From: Ganaspis brasiliensis
Taxonomy: Eukaryota > Arthropoda > Insecta > Hymenoptera > Figitidae
Direction: 5' to 3'
Length of the DNA: 64,000 bases
NCBI GenBank assembly: GCA_037103525.1
Contig: JAZKLR010000160.1
Span: 5,766,001 to 5,830,000 of the forward strand
The notes under the pieces are model-generated. The model was given only the letters and a program-made list of their open reading frames with translations. It was not told where the DNA came from and did not search any database. The translations under genes were made by a program, and so were the position numbers. Positions 1-11,062 of the stretch are shown here, piece by piece. The number at the start of each line of letters is the position of its first letter. The stretch's first letter is position 1.

Positions 1-990
1 AAAATAATTTTTTTTTAAGTTTACTTTTGATGTAATATTTTTAATTTTGAGATTAAAGTTGATCAACAATTTCGAACTACAAACGCAAAAAGAAATAATA
101 TATAGGTACTATAATATTATTATAAAATTATAAATTTTTGCAAATGTAATAAATAATGAAAATGACGAGAATAATTACAAAATTGCAGAAAATATCTGAA
201 AATGACAAAAAAAAATTGACAATTAAAAAGAAAATTCGAAAAATGATTAGATTAATAGGCAACTGAACAGAATAATTGAAAAATTAAACAAGAAATATTA
301 AATTAAGAAATTAAGAAAATTATAGGAATAATTGTTGTAAATAATTATTAATTGAACAACTGGATTGAAAATCGAAAAAAATTGAAAATTGAAAAATGAA
401 ATTTTAAATTTAAAGAATACAATTAAAAATTGAAAATAGTAACTAAAAAAGCTAAGAATAAGAAAATATAGAAGAAAATAATTGAAAACTGAAGAATAGA
501 ATTGAAATTTGAAGAAAATAATAAAAAAAAATGAAGAAAGAAATTAAAAATTTAAGGATCAAATTCAAATTTTGAAAAAATATTTGAAAATTAAAAAAAG
601 GTGAGGATTATTGAATATTGAATAAAATAATTCAAAATTTAAGACTGCAATTTCAAATTAAAAATACTATAACTGAGAAGTGAAGAAAATAATTAAAACT
701 TAAAGAATTAAAGGAAAGATTAAGGAATTAAATTAAAATTTTAAAAAACAATTGACAAATGAAAAAAAAAATTAGAAAACTATTAAGAATAATCAATAAC
801 AGAATAAAATAATTTTTAAAATTGTAGGATAATTATAAAATTTAAAAAAAATAATTCCACATTAAAAATTTGTAGAAAATAATTGAAAATTGGGGGAAAA
901 ATTAATAATTGAAAGAAATAATTGAAAAATGAGTAGAATAAATGGAAAATTGAAAAAAAATATTTGAAAAATGACGAAAATAATAGACAA

Positions 991-2440
991 TTGAAAACAA
1001 ATTTCGAAAAATAACAAGATTAATAGACAACAACAACAAAAATTGAAAAAACTGAAGAATAAATTTAAAATTTTAAGAGAATAATTGAAAAAATTGTAGA
1101 AAATAATTGTAAATTGTAGAAAATAATTAATAATTTAAAGAAATAATTGAAAAATGACGAGAATAATAATTGGAGAAAATATTAAAAATTGAAGAAATAA
1201 ATTGAAGGTTAAAGAATTAAATTTAAATTCTAAGAAAATAATATAAAAAAAAATTTACTAAATTATTAAAATAATTAAATATTAAGAAAAATACTTGACA
1301 ATTGAAAAAAAAGTAAAAAAAGTTCGAAAAATGGCGAGAATAATCAATCGACAATAAAACAAAATTATTGATAAAATTAAAGAATAATTACAAAATTGAA
1401 GGAGAATATTAAGTTGTCAATTGAAAACTGAAGAAAATTATAGAAAAAATTGTAGAAGATAAATGAAAATTGAAGAAGATAATTAAAGAATTGTATTGAA
1501 ATTTCAAGAAAATGATAGCTAATTGGAAAAAGACGAGAATTATTAAACATTGAATAAAATAATTGAAAATTGAAGGAAATAATTGAAAATAGAGGGAATA
1601 AATTGAAAATTAAATTGAAATGTGAAGAAAGTAATTGATAATAGAAAGAAAAATTACAAAATGAGTAGGATAATTAAATATTAAAAAGATAATTGAGAAA
1701 TGAGGAAAATAATTGATAATTGAAAACAAATTTCGAAAAATAACAAGATTAATAGACAACAAAAATTGAAAAATTTAGAGAATAAATTTAAAATTTTAAG
1801 AGAATAATTGAAAAAATTGTAGGAAATAATTGTAAATTGTAGATATTAATTAATAATTTAAAGAAATAAATGAAAAATGACGAGAATAATAATTGGAGAA
1901 AATATTAAAAATTGAAGAAATAAATTGAAGATTAAAGAATTAAATTTAAATTCTAAGAAAATAATATAATTAAAAGAAAATTACTAAATTATTAAAATAA
2001 TTAAATATTAAGAAAAATACTTGACATTTAAAAAAAAAAGTAAAAAAAGTTCGAAATACGGCGAGAATAATCGACAATAGAACAAAATTATTGAAAAAAA
2101 TAAGAAATAATTATAAAATTAAAGGAGAATATTAAGTTGTCAATTAAAAACTGAAGGAGATTATAGAAAAAATTGTAGAGACTAAATGAAAATTGAAGAT
2201 GATAATTAAAGAAGATAATTAAAGAATTGTATTGAAATTTCAAGAAAATGATAGATAATTGGAAAAAGACTAGAATTAGTCAATAATCGACAATAGAACA
2301 AAATTATTGAAAAAAATAAGAAATAATTATAAAATTAAAGGAGAATATTAAGTTGTCAATTAAAAACTGAAGGAGATTATAGAAAAAATTGTAGAGACTA
2401 AATGAAAATTGAAGATGATAATTAAAGAAGATAATTAAAG
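991..2440. repeat. Higher-order tandem repeat, period about 725 bp
   Basis: Landmark strings recur in the same order about 723-729 bp apart: TTGAAAACAAATTTCGAAAA at 991 and 1720, TGGAGAAAATATTAAAAATT at 1171 and 1894, and the stretch around AAATTTCAAGAAAATGATAG near 1.49 and 2.23 kb. The copies differ by small indels and substitutions, so the duplication is not very recent. Confidence 0.75.
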
Positions 2441-2497
2441 AATTGTATTGAAATTTCAAGAAAATGATAGATAATTGGAAAAAGACTAGAATTATTA
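2066..2497. repeat. 216-bp near-identical direct tandem duplication
   Basis: The segment starting AATAATCGACAATAGAACAA at 2066 is repeated from 2282 with a constant offset of 216 bp through TAGAATTA at 2271-2278 and 2487-2494. I see essentially no differences between the copies, unlike the 725-bp repeats around them, so this is the youngest duplication in the array. Confidence 0.85.
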
Positions 2498-2813
2498 GAC
2501 ATTGAATAAAATAATTCAAAATTGAAGAAAATAATTGATAATTGAAGAAAATAATTGAAAATAGAGGGAATAAATTGTAAATTAAAAAATTAAATTGAAA
2601 TGTGAAGAAAATAATTGATAATAGAAAGAAAAATCACAAAATGACGGAAATAATTAAATATTAAAAAGATAATTGAGAAATGAGAAAAATAATTGACAGT
2701 TGCCAAAAAAAATTCGAAAGCTGTCAAGAAGAATCGTCAACAGAACAAAATAATTAAAAAAATTAAAGAATAATTATAAAATTTAAGGAGAATAATTTTA
2801 TATTAAAAAACAC

Positions 2814-3042
2814 TCTCTATTCATGATTTCAATTAATGAAATTTCACAGGAAATCAGTTGAAAATGACTAAATTGTCATTAATTTTTTTTTGATTGATAG
2901 ATGGAAATACTTTTCAATTTTCGTAACAGCATTGAAAATTGCAATTATTTTCTATTGATTAATCAGGTAAAAGTCACCGAAAATTCAGCAGTTTTCAACT
3001 TATTTCAAATAAAATATTACTAATTGAAATCATAAATAGAGA
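2814..3042. mobile_element. Palindromic MITE-like element
   Basis: TCTCTATTCATGATTTCAAT at 2814 is inverted at the right end (ATTGAAATCATAAATAGAGA, ending 3042). The imperfect match continues inward through AGTTGAAAA(A/C)TG(A/C)CT-type sequence, giving a hairpin of about 230 bp with no coding capacity. No target duplication is clear, and the superfamily is not assigned. Confidence 0.6.
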
Positions 3043-3329
3043 AATTAATTAAATTAATTTTTTAAAACAAAATTTTAACAAATTCCCTGACTTTTCCAGG
3101 TATTATTATTATTATTTATAATTTAATACGTGGATTTATACAAATTTTTATTGATAAAAATCTTATCTTAACAATTTTTTCCTCTCTCAAATGGCAAATG
3201 TTTAACATTTTTCCAAAATTTTCGCTATTATTATACATCGGCAATTTAATTGAGGAGTACTTTTTCAAAAGTTGATAAATCCAGATTTTGTTATTTCACA
3301 CCAGCGGTGCAACTTGAATTGATTATTAT

Positions 3330-3424
3330 ATTGTAAAAATTATAGTTGGTCTATACTTTCTATCTACTTATGTAATGGATGTATCATCCGTATATTGTTT
3401 AAATAAATAAATAAATAAATAAAT
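3330..3424 (+). repeat. Probable LINE 3' tail with (AAAT)n
   Basis: An AT-rich stretch ends in about six AAAT units (3400-3424). The same terminal pattern ends the intact LINE-B (54256-54277), the LINE remnant at 18134-18158 and, in reverse, the LINE fragment at 38764. This looks like a very 5'-truncated copy of the same kind, but there is no coding part to prove it. Confidence 0.35.
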
Positions 3425-3473
3425 TTCGAGAAAATTAAACAAATGCAGTTTCGCACCTAAACCCTAGAGTTAA

Positions 3474-3570
3474 TTATAAAGCAGGGACGCGAACGTAAAT
3501 AGTCTGTTTCACTATAAAAGTGTCGACTATAGTGAAGTAGACTATTTACGTTCGCATCCCTGTTATAAAG
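3474..3570. mobile_element. 81-bp hAT-type MITE with 8-bp target duplication
   Basis: The element at 3482-3562 begins CAGGGACGCGAACGTAAATA and ends with its inverse (TATTTACGTTCGCATCCCTG). The two arms of about 35 bp differ at about three positions and leave an 11-bp centre. It is flanked by perfect 8-bp repeats TTATAAAG at 3474-3481 and 3563-3570. The CAGGG...CCCTG termini with an 8-bp duplication are diagnostic of hAT-superfamily transposition. Confidence 0.88.
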
Positions 3571-3589
3571 TAAAAAAAATATAAAAAAT

Positions 3590-3895
3590 TATTTATATAC
3601 GAATGTTTTTTGCACTTAAAGAGATTCATTTTTAATTAAAGTTTATAGTCATTAAGGAATTTAATGGTTTTTGTTATTTATTCTAGGAAAAAAATTAAAA
3701 TTTTAAATCATCTTGGTTAAGTCCAATTTTTTTTTAAATTGAAAATTCTTTGGTAATAAATTTTTTTCTTGAATTTAACAGTGACAGATCGATTTGTAAG
3801 GTTCCAAATATGCGAAATTTGTGATTATCTAAACTTTTTTAGATAATGGATTTATCAACTTTTGAAAAAGTGCTCCTCAATTTTCAAAAAATATT
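3590..3895 (+). repeat. Segment duplicated at about 57.66-57.92 kb
   Basis: From TATTTATATACGA to GATAATGGATTTATCA (about 3590-3860) this sequence matches 57655-57918 in the same orientation with scattered differences, for example TTTTAAATCATCTTGGTTAA in both. It lies directly 5' of OR-1, so it marks a third copy of the receptor-locus flank. The match stops abruptly at GGATTTATCA. Confidence 0.75.
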
Positions 3896-4442
3896 TTTGG
3901 AATTGTTTCTTCCGGTTCAAATTAAAATAATTTTCTATAAAAAAGTCATTGTTGTAATTAAAAACAGTTGATAAGTTTCGATTTCAATAAGTTTGATTTG
4001 AAAATGTTTCAGTATGTAAGTTTTTTAGGAGACAGATACCGATGTGACTCTTGTGAATAATTTATGTAAACAATTAGATAAAGAAAACGATTTAACTTTC
4101 TCTTGTAAAAGAATATTTTTACTTTGCAAAGACATACCTTAAGGATTTAGCTACAAACTATACTTTAATAAAACAGCATCAGGAAATGCTATAAAGGAGA
4201 AATGTATATCAATAAGTAATGTGTATTGAATTATGCTTTATAAAGTTGCTATTATCAAGAGACAGTCACCCTCGCATTTATGAACAAAAAAAAAAAATAA
4301 AAAATAGAAAAGACTATTACAATCAATATTTAAAGAAGTGGGGACTGAAAATACATCAGTCAACTGCAAACCTTCATAGCTTCTTGCAGGATAAGAAATT
4401 ATTAGATATATTTTGTAATATAGAAACTGACATAATCAAGCT
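3895..4442 (+). promoter_or_regulatory. Conserved 5' flank / 5' UTR of OR-1
   Basis: This stretch aligns with 27850-28410 ahead of OR-2, including ACCGATGTGA(C/T)TCTT, AATTTATGTAAACAATTA and GACAGTCACCCTCGCATTTA. An open frame at 4219-4446 is not coding: the A-run inside it differs by four bases between paralogues and the OR-2 copy is frameshifted. The homology ends just before the start codon region, so promoter and 5' UTR probably lie here. No TATA box or initiator was singled out. Confidence 0.5.
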
Positions 4443-7400
4443 ATGACATTAAAAGATTCTAATGATAATTTGAAGAGAAATTTTAATGAAATTTTAGGAT
4501 CAACAATTTATGTACTAAAATTTTGCGGGATGTGGCAGCCATTTAACAGATCTTTAATTTTAAGAGCGGTTTATATTGCATATTCAGTTATTGCTATAAT
4601 TATAATGATTACGACTGGGCTGTGCCTTATAGGATTCATAATATTTTCTGAGGATCATTTAAAACAAATAATTATGGATTCTTCTACTCTACTATTTACA
4701 TTACTCAATGGTTGGATGAAAATATTAATACTTTTATATAAACATAAAGATATCAAATCTTTATTGAATGTATTGTTAGAAGATCAATGTCAACCTCAAG
4801 ATACTATTGAACTCGACATACAAAAGAAATCTGATGAAGAGGCCAAGTATGCGTTTTTTAAATATAAAATAGAAAAGTGAAACTGCAAATACTGAAACTT
4901 CGTAGGTTGGGGTAGATTTTTATTTATTTCCTTTTTTTAAATTAAATATAAAGCTCTATTTGGAACTGATTTGTTTGAGAAATACAACCAAATGTAAATT
5001 TTTATGAAAGAAATATTCAATTTACAATGCGTGGTAGCTGAGTTATCTAAAGGGAAATCAGTTATAAACTTAATGATTAGTTGATAAAAACATACATAAT
5101 CAATTACATTAAAAAATGTACTTTTTCTTTCTGTTATTTCCCAATATTTCTTTATTTTTGCTTTTACTTTGACTTTTTATTGCGACAAGAATGAAAGACA
5201 ATTGAAAAAGTTGTCAGCTAAGTAAATAATTAAATAAAATTGAATAATAAATGAAACAATTAAAATTGAATAAACAAGTAAAAACAAATAAAATTTTTCT
5301 TTTCTATTCATAGCTTTATCCACCTGAAGTATTGTTATTTGTTCAAATAATTATGAATTGCGTTTTCCAGAAAAATTACCATTTCCTATTCAATTATGGT
5401 TGCAGTATCTGTAATATCCTTGTATGTATCTGTATTAACAAAAAAAGGCGATGAAAGAATAGAAGTTCTAAATACGTGGCGACCATATAATATGAAATCA
5501 CAAATGAACTTTTGGATGACATGGATACATGAATTTGTTGGACATTTTTTAACCGGAAGTGTTCATGTAGCCGAAGATAGTTTGGTACCTGGTTTGATTA
5601 TTCAACTTTGCTGCCAATTAAGCTTTCTGCAGCACCGATTGAATGATTTCCCCCGTCAAATTCAATATTTACGAGAAGATTTTAATTCAATTGAGGACAA
5701 ACAAGAGTTAGAGTCACGTTTTATTTTCAGGGCTGTTGTACATCATAATACTATATTTCAGTGAGTAATTTTTTTACGATATAGATCTATAACAAGGATT
5801 TTTTTTCTCATAGAGGAAGCTTTATGATAGTTCTAAGATTTTCGATTTTCCAAAAATGAGTTTAATCGACTCATTTTCATCTTGAGAGCGAGTGAAAGAG
5901 TATGATTATTACAATATTATAGTAGAGGTGACCGCCCAACAGTAGATAGTGAAAAACTCTAACACGTCAAATGACTTCAGCCCGAAGTAATTTATAAACT
6001 TTTTATTACTAAAATAAGGTTAATATATTTCATTACGCAATGCATAGTCAAACTCACTATAAAATTGAATATTTATCTATTTTTAATGTTTTTATTATAC
6101 AGTTAAATTATACGGCATTCGAAGCGTCCTTTCACCAGTAGATAATCGCTTTTAATTTAAGATAAGCTGTAAAACAAGTATTTACCAGTAATCACATTTG
6201 TTTACAAGTATTCGTGCAAATATAATCGATTCATTAAGAAAACGCACTGCAATTTATAATATTTAAACAAAATATTATTCGGATTGAGATTCATTTGACA
6301 TTTTTTGTCGACTGAGAACAAGAAATTGGCATTTGTCCTTTCTGCTATTTACCTAACCTAACGTATGAGCTTAAAAAAGCGCGAAATTTAAAACATACAT
6401 GTGAACAAAATTCAATTCTTTTGTTACAAATTAATAAGTAAAAGTAATTAATAAGTATACTTACTTAATTTAATGTAATTTTCATATCAAAAGATTTATG
6501 AAAGATTGATAACGTTGAAAACAAATCAGCTGTGTAAAAGGCGGAATAGGCGACAGTGCTACCAATTTAGTATAAGCTAATATTTTGGACTATTTACTAT
6601 TTAATATAATGTTATTTTTTATGCAAATCATGGACATATATAAGGCCAATTTTTTTTCGATACCGTTAGTCAGTTTTTTTTATTTTTAAATGTTTTTCTG
6701 TGAATAAAACACGTTCAAGTTACTGTAGATTAATCCTAAAAACTAATAATAAATAATAAGCAGAAATAAAAATGTCAAGTAACTTTTCAGAGAATTAAAA
6801 TTATCTACTGTATATCGATCATTATCTATACTGTTAGGTGGTCTCTCTTATTTATTTTTACAAAATTTCGATGGTAAATCAGGATATAAAATAAAACTGG
6901 TATTTTATACTGTTTCGACAGCTAATATAAATAATTAAATATATTATGAAATTAAAATTTATTATTAAAAAACTGGAAAGATTACTTTTTTTCAAAAGTA
7001 AAATGAAATTAGGGAAAAGAATAATCTAAAAAAATATAACTATCCCAAATAGCACCGAAGTTTGCGGAAAGCTAACGGGGAACTAACCATGTTAGATTCG
7101 ATAGCTTGCGCTGTTAGCTTCCTGTTAGCTTCAGGGAAGCTCTAAATGTCCTCCGTTTTATGGTTTCCGATGTTAGCTTCCAGAAAGCTATAAATGTAAT
7201 TTTTCCGAAAGTCTTTTTAGTAACTTTGCACAATGTTCGCGTAACACTTTCTCGTATAAAAAGAAAAATAAAAAAAATAAAAATTTAAAATTTTTTTTTT
7301 TTTCAACATGTTTAAATTTTTTTACATGCATACCTTCCCAGTAGGAAAGGCTATTCAAAAGTTGTGCGCAGCCCTAACTACTATAGAAAGCAGTAGAAAA

Positions 7401-10400
7401 CGACTGCGCATATAAATAGATTTTTTAATTTATCATAGAAATTTTGTGTAAAGTTACCAAAATTAACTTTCGGAAAAATTACATTTTTAGCTTTCTGGAA
7501 GCTAACATCGGAAACTATAAAACGGAGGACATTTAGAGCTTCCCTGAAGCTAACAGGAAGCTAACAGTGCAAGCTATCGAACCTATCACGGTTAGTTTCC
7601 CGTTAGCTTCCCGCAAACTTCGGTGCTATTTGGGTATAATTATTTAATGTTTATTAATATTAAGTAATAGTTTTAAGAAATAAAACTTACAAAAGGCGAA
7701 ATTTGTCCGTAACTTTTCTCTTAAAAACTTAATATTTTATCATGAAACTTGGTAAAATTACTTAAAATATCAATAGGAAGGTCTCTCTGACCCGCGTTTG
7801 TTTAAATTTTGACTCAAATTTAATTTTTAAAAAATTCGGCTCAAAGAAACCTTCGTATGACATTTTAGGTAATTGTATCAAGTTTTATGACAAAATATTC
7901 AATATTTTAAGAGAAAAGTTATGGACAAATTTTGTCTATACCAGTGACGTCATATTCCATTACATGCCCTTAAAAGCAAAACACCAATCGTAAAAGCAAA
8001 AAAGTTAAGTTTAGATTATAGTTAGGTATACTTATTGATATTATAATATTATAAATCTATTAATTTTTTCTTAATTTTTTAATTATTTTCTTAATGCGCA
8101 TATGACATCTTTATTGGTAAACAGGTTTGCAGAAAAAATAAAAAGTATATTTGTAGAAATGCTATTCATTCAATTTTCTTCAAGTTTAATTGTGATTTGC
8201 TGCAGCATATATAAAATTTCCAAAGAAAGTTCTTCAGATAATGGAAGTATATTTGCAATGTATTCATATGCCCTTTGCATGTTGCTTCAACTTTTTCTCT
8301 TTTGCTGGTACAGCAACGAACTAATGTTAAATGTGAGTACTTTATTCTTTATCCTTGAGGATGTATATTAACTTTTATCGTATCAATTTTGAAAAAAAAT
8401 GGTTTCTATAGAGTTATAAAGTTCAAAATGCCATTTTCGAAACAAATTGGCTTTTCCTGGAAAAGAAAACGAAGGAAAGTCTCATAATTATGATGATTCG
8501 TTGCCAAAAACCGATTTTACTTTCCATTGGTTCCATTGCATTTGTCAATTTAGGTGCCTTCGTCTCGGTATGTTTATCAATTATTTTCAAATACGGGAGA
8601 CTGGGGCTGTAGGGGGAAGGGGGGCAAGACGGTGTACCTATAAGGTTTGAAGCTCAATAAAACTAACATTATCGATTCAAAAATATATTATTTATTATAA
8701 TAATAATACTTGGTATTATTATTTTTTACTTAATTTAATATAAAATTGAGATTAATTAAAAAATTCAAATTTTTCATTTTACCAAACTTGGGTGTATATA
8801 AGATGGGGTACCCCCTGGGGGCAAAATGGGGTACTACAATAATCAACCTATTTTTGTCTACAAATTTTGCAAGTAAAGGTTGCATTAGAGTTATGAAATT
8901 CTCGGTTATTTAAAATCTGGTTACATTCTCGAGAATATATAACCGAGGATATTCTCCTCCCGGAGAATTTATGAGAATATTCTATGTTTGAATGAGCCTC
9001 ACTATTTTGAAACACAATCAATTTATTAAAAAAAAATAGATAAATAACAAAGTAATTATCATTACAAATTAACTATAAGTCAATGAAGTGTCAAAATTAT
9101 TATTAAATATAACAATTATGAACAATTTTAAAGTGAAAGAAAGTAATTTAAATTTGAGAAAAATACTTCAAAATCTTAGAAATAAATTGAAAAAAATTAG
9201 GGTAATGAAAAATTGGAGAAAATAATTGAAAATTGAAAAAAAAGAAGAAAATACTTAAAAATGAAAGAAAATAAATGAAAAAAGATAAACATAATTTAAA
9301 ATTGAGAAAAAAAAATTTTAATTTAAGAGAAATAATTGCAAAACATACAGAATATAGGTACATAAAATACAAGAAAATCGCGGATATAATTGAAACTTGA
9401 ATATAAATGAAAATTTTAGATAAATAATTAAAAACTTTTAGGAAATTATGAAAAAGAACGTAAGTAATTGAAAATAATAAACAAATAATATAAATAATTG
9501 GAAATGATTAAAAATTTTAAAGAAAATAATGGAAAATTTGAGAAAAATTTAAGAAAATTATTTAAAAAAATAAGAATAATTTAAACTTATGGTAAATAAT
9601 TGGAAAATGATTTTAAAATTTGAAACTTGAAGACAATAATTGAAATATGATAAAAACAATAAGTTGAAAAAAAATTTGTTATTTTTCTTTCAATTATCAA
9701 CTACTTTTTTAAAGTTTCAATTTCAATCTTTAATTTAATTCTTTAATCTTTCATTTATATCTTTAATCTTCAATTATTTTTTTCAATTTTCAATTGCACT
9801 CTACATTTTTCATTTACTTTATTCAAAATTCAATAATTCTCGCATTTTCTCAATTATCAAATATTTTCTTAAAATTTCAATACAATTCTTTAACTTTCGA
9901 ATGATTTCTTTAATTTTTATTTACTTTTGCTTCCTCATAGAGGAAGCTTTGTGATCGTTAAGATTTTCGATTTTCCAAAAATAGTCTAAATCGACTCATT
10001 TTCATCTAAAAAGCGTAAATTTTCATTCCTAAGCAAATGTCCAGATGTATGTGTGTGTGTGTGTGTGTGTGTTCGTGTATAGCGTTTTCTGTCGCCAGGA
10101 TATCTCGAGAACGCTTCAACACTGAAAAAAATGTTTAGTCATATCAACAAAAATTTGGTTGAGCCAACCAAATTTTTGTTGCTATGACTAAAAATTTGGT
10201 TGAGCCAACAAAATTTTTGTTGATATGACTAAACATTTTTTTCAGTGAACGGATTTCAATAAAATTTGGATGACTTTTTAAGCTCGTGAATATCTAAATT
10301 TGGACACATGGATTTTTGAAAATACCCAATCAAATTTTGTTGAGCACCTTTTTTCATCGAAAAAAATCGTTTTTTGCCAAAATTTTTTTCCAAGCTAAAA

Positions 10401-11011
10401 ATACAACTTAATGAATAAAAAAATCATATTCCTTATCTCAAAACGAATTGATTGACCTATATAACTTTCATAATTGATTAAAAATTCGTAAATTAATTGA
10501 TGTTTTTTCATTTTTTTGCACTTAAAATTCCTTTTTTTAAAGAATTTCTCGAATTAAATGTTATATTATTAATATATTGCTTTTTCTATAAGAAAGCAAA
10601 TAAGTTTGCTAACTTTGAAACGAAATATCCACGAAATAGACATAATTTTCACCTAGTAAAAAAATGATAATAATAATACTAATGATAATAATAATACTAA
10701 TGATAATAATAATAATAATAATAATTAAAATAATAGGTAGCTCTAAAAAAGCATCCAATAGCGTTCCTGGCCACCGCGTAAGAACAACAGCGGCAACGGA
10801 CAGGAACACCTACAGAACAGTGAACTGAAAACACCTCGAGCAAAGGAATCGCGCTACTGCTTACCTTTCAGGACGGAAGGAGCAAAAGCGGATAAGAATA
10901 CGTAAGGCAAGAATGGGAGAGGTTGTTTTAGTGAGGTATTACCACAGCATGCGGTCGAGTCCCACACGAACAAGTGCGTAAATGCATTTTTTCCTCTCCT
11001 AAACTTGTTTC

Positions 11012-11062
<51 letters not shown>

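Larger units (their letters stand above)
1..2795. repeat. Purine-strand AT-rich repeat array
   Basis: Nearly 2.8 kb of short degenerate units of the kind AATTGAAAATTGAAGAAAAT, with A/G strongly favoured on the + strand. No credible gene is present; the one short open frame on the - strand is a composition artefact. Larger periods are superimposed on the short unit (described separately). Similar purine runs recur at about 9.12-9.66 kb, and the complementary pyrimidine-rich form at 9.67-9.93, 16.36-18.5 and 26.1-26.2 kb, so this is a family of arrays and not a single locus. Confidence 0.8.
3247..3880. repeat. Inverted repeat pair, about 36 bp, 560 bp apart
   Basis: AATTGAGGAGTACTTTTTCA and the following 16 bases at 3247-3282 are repeated in inverse at 3844-3880 with about one mismatch. 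They bracket the hAT-type MITE and the segment shared with 57.66 kb. They may be the termini of a degraded TIR element, or a leftover of a local inversion. Confidence 0.5.

Noticed and set aside
2304..2519. - strand open frame rich in F/I/L in the purine array
   Set aside because: Translation of a pyrimidine-rich repeat; it repeats with the 216-bp unit and has no domain.
4219..4446. 75-codon open frame just upstream of OR-1
   Set aside because: Conserved as DNA ahead of OR-2, but an A-run differs by four bases between copies, which breaks the frame; treated as 5' UTR/flank.
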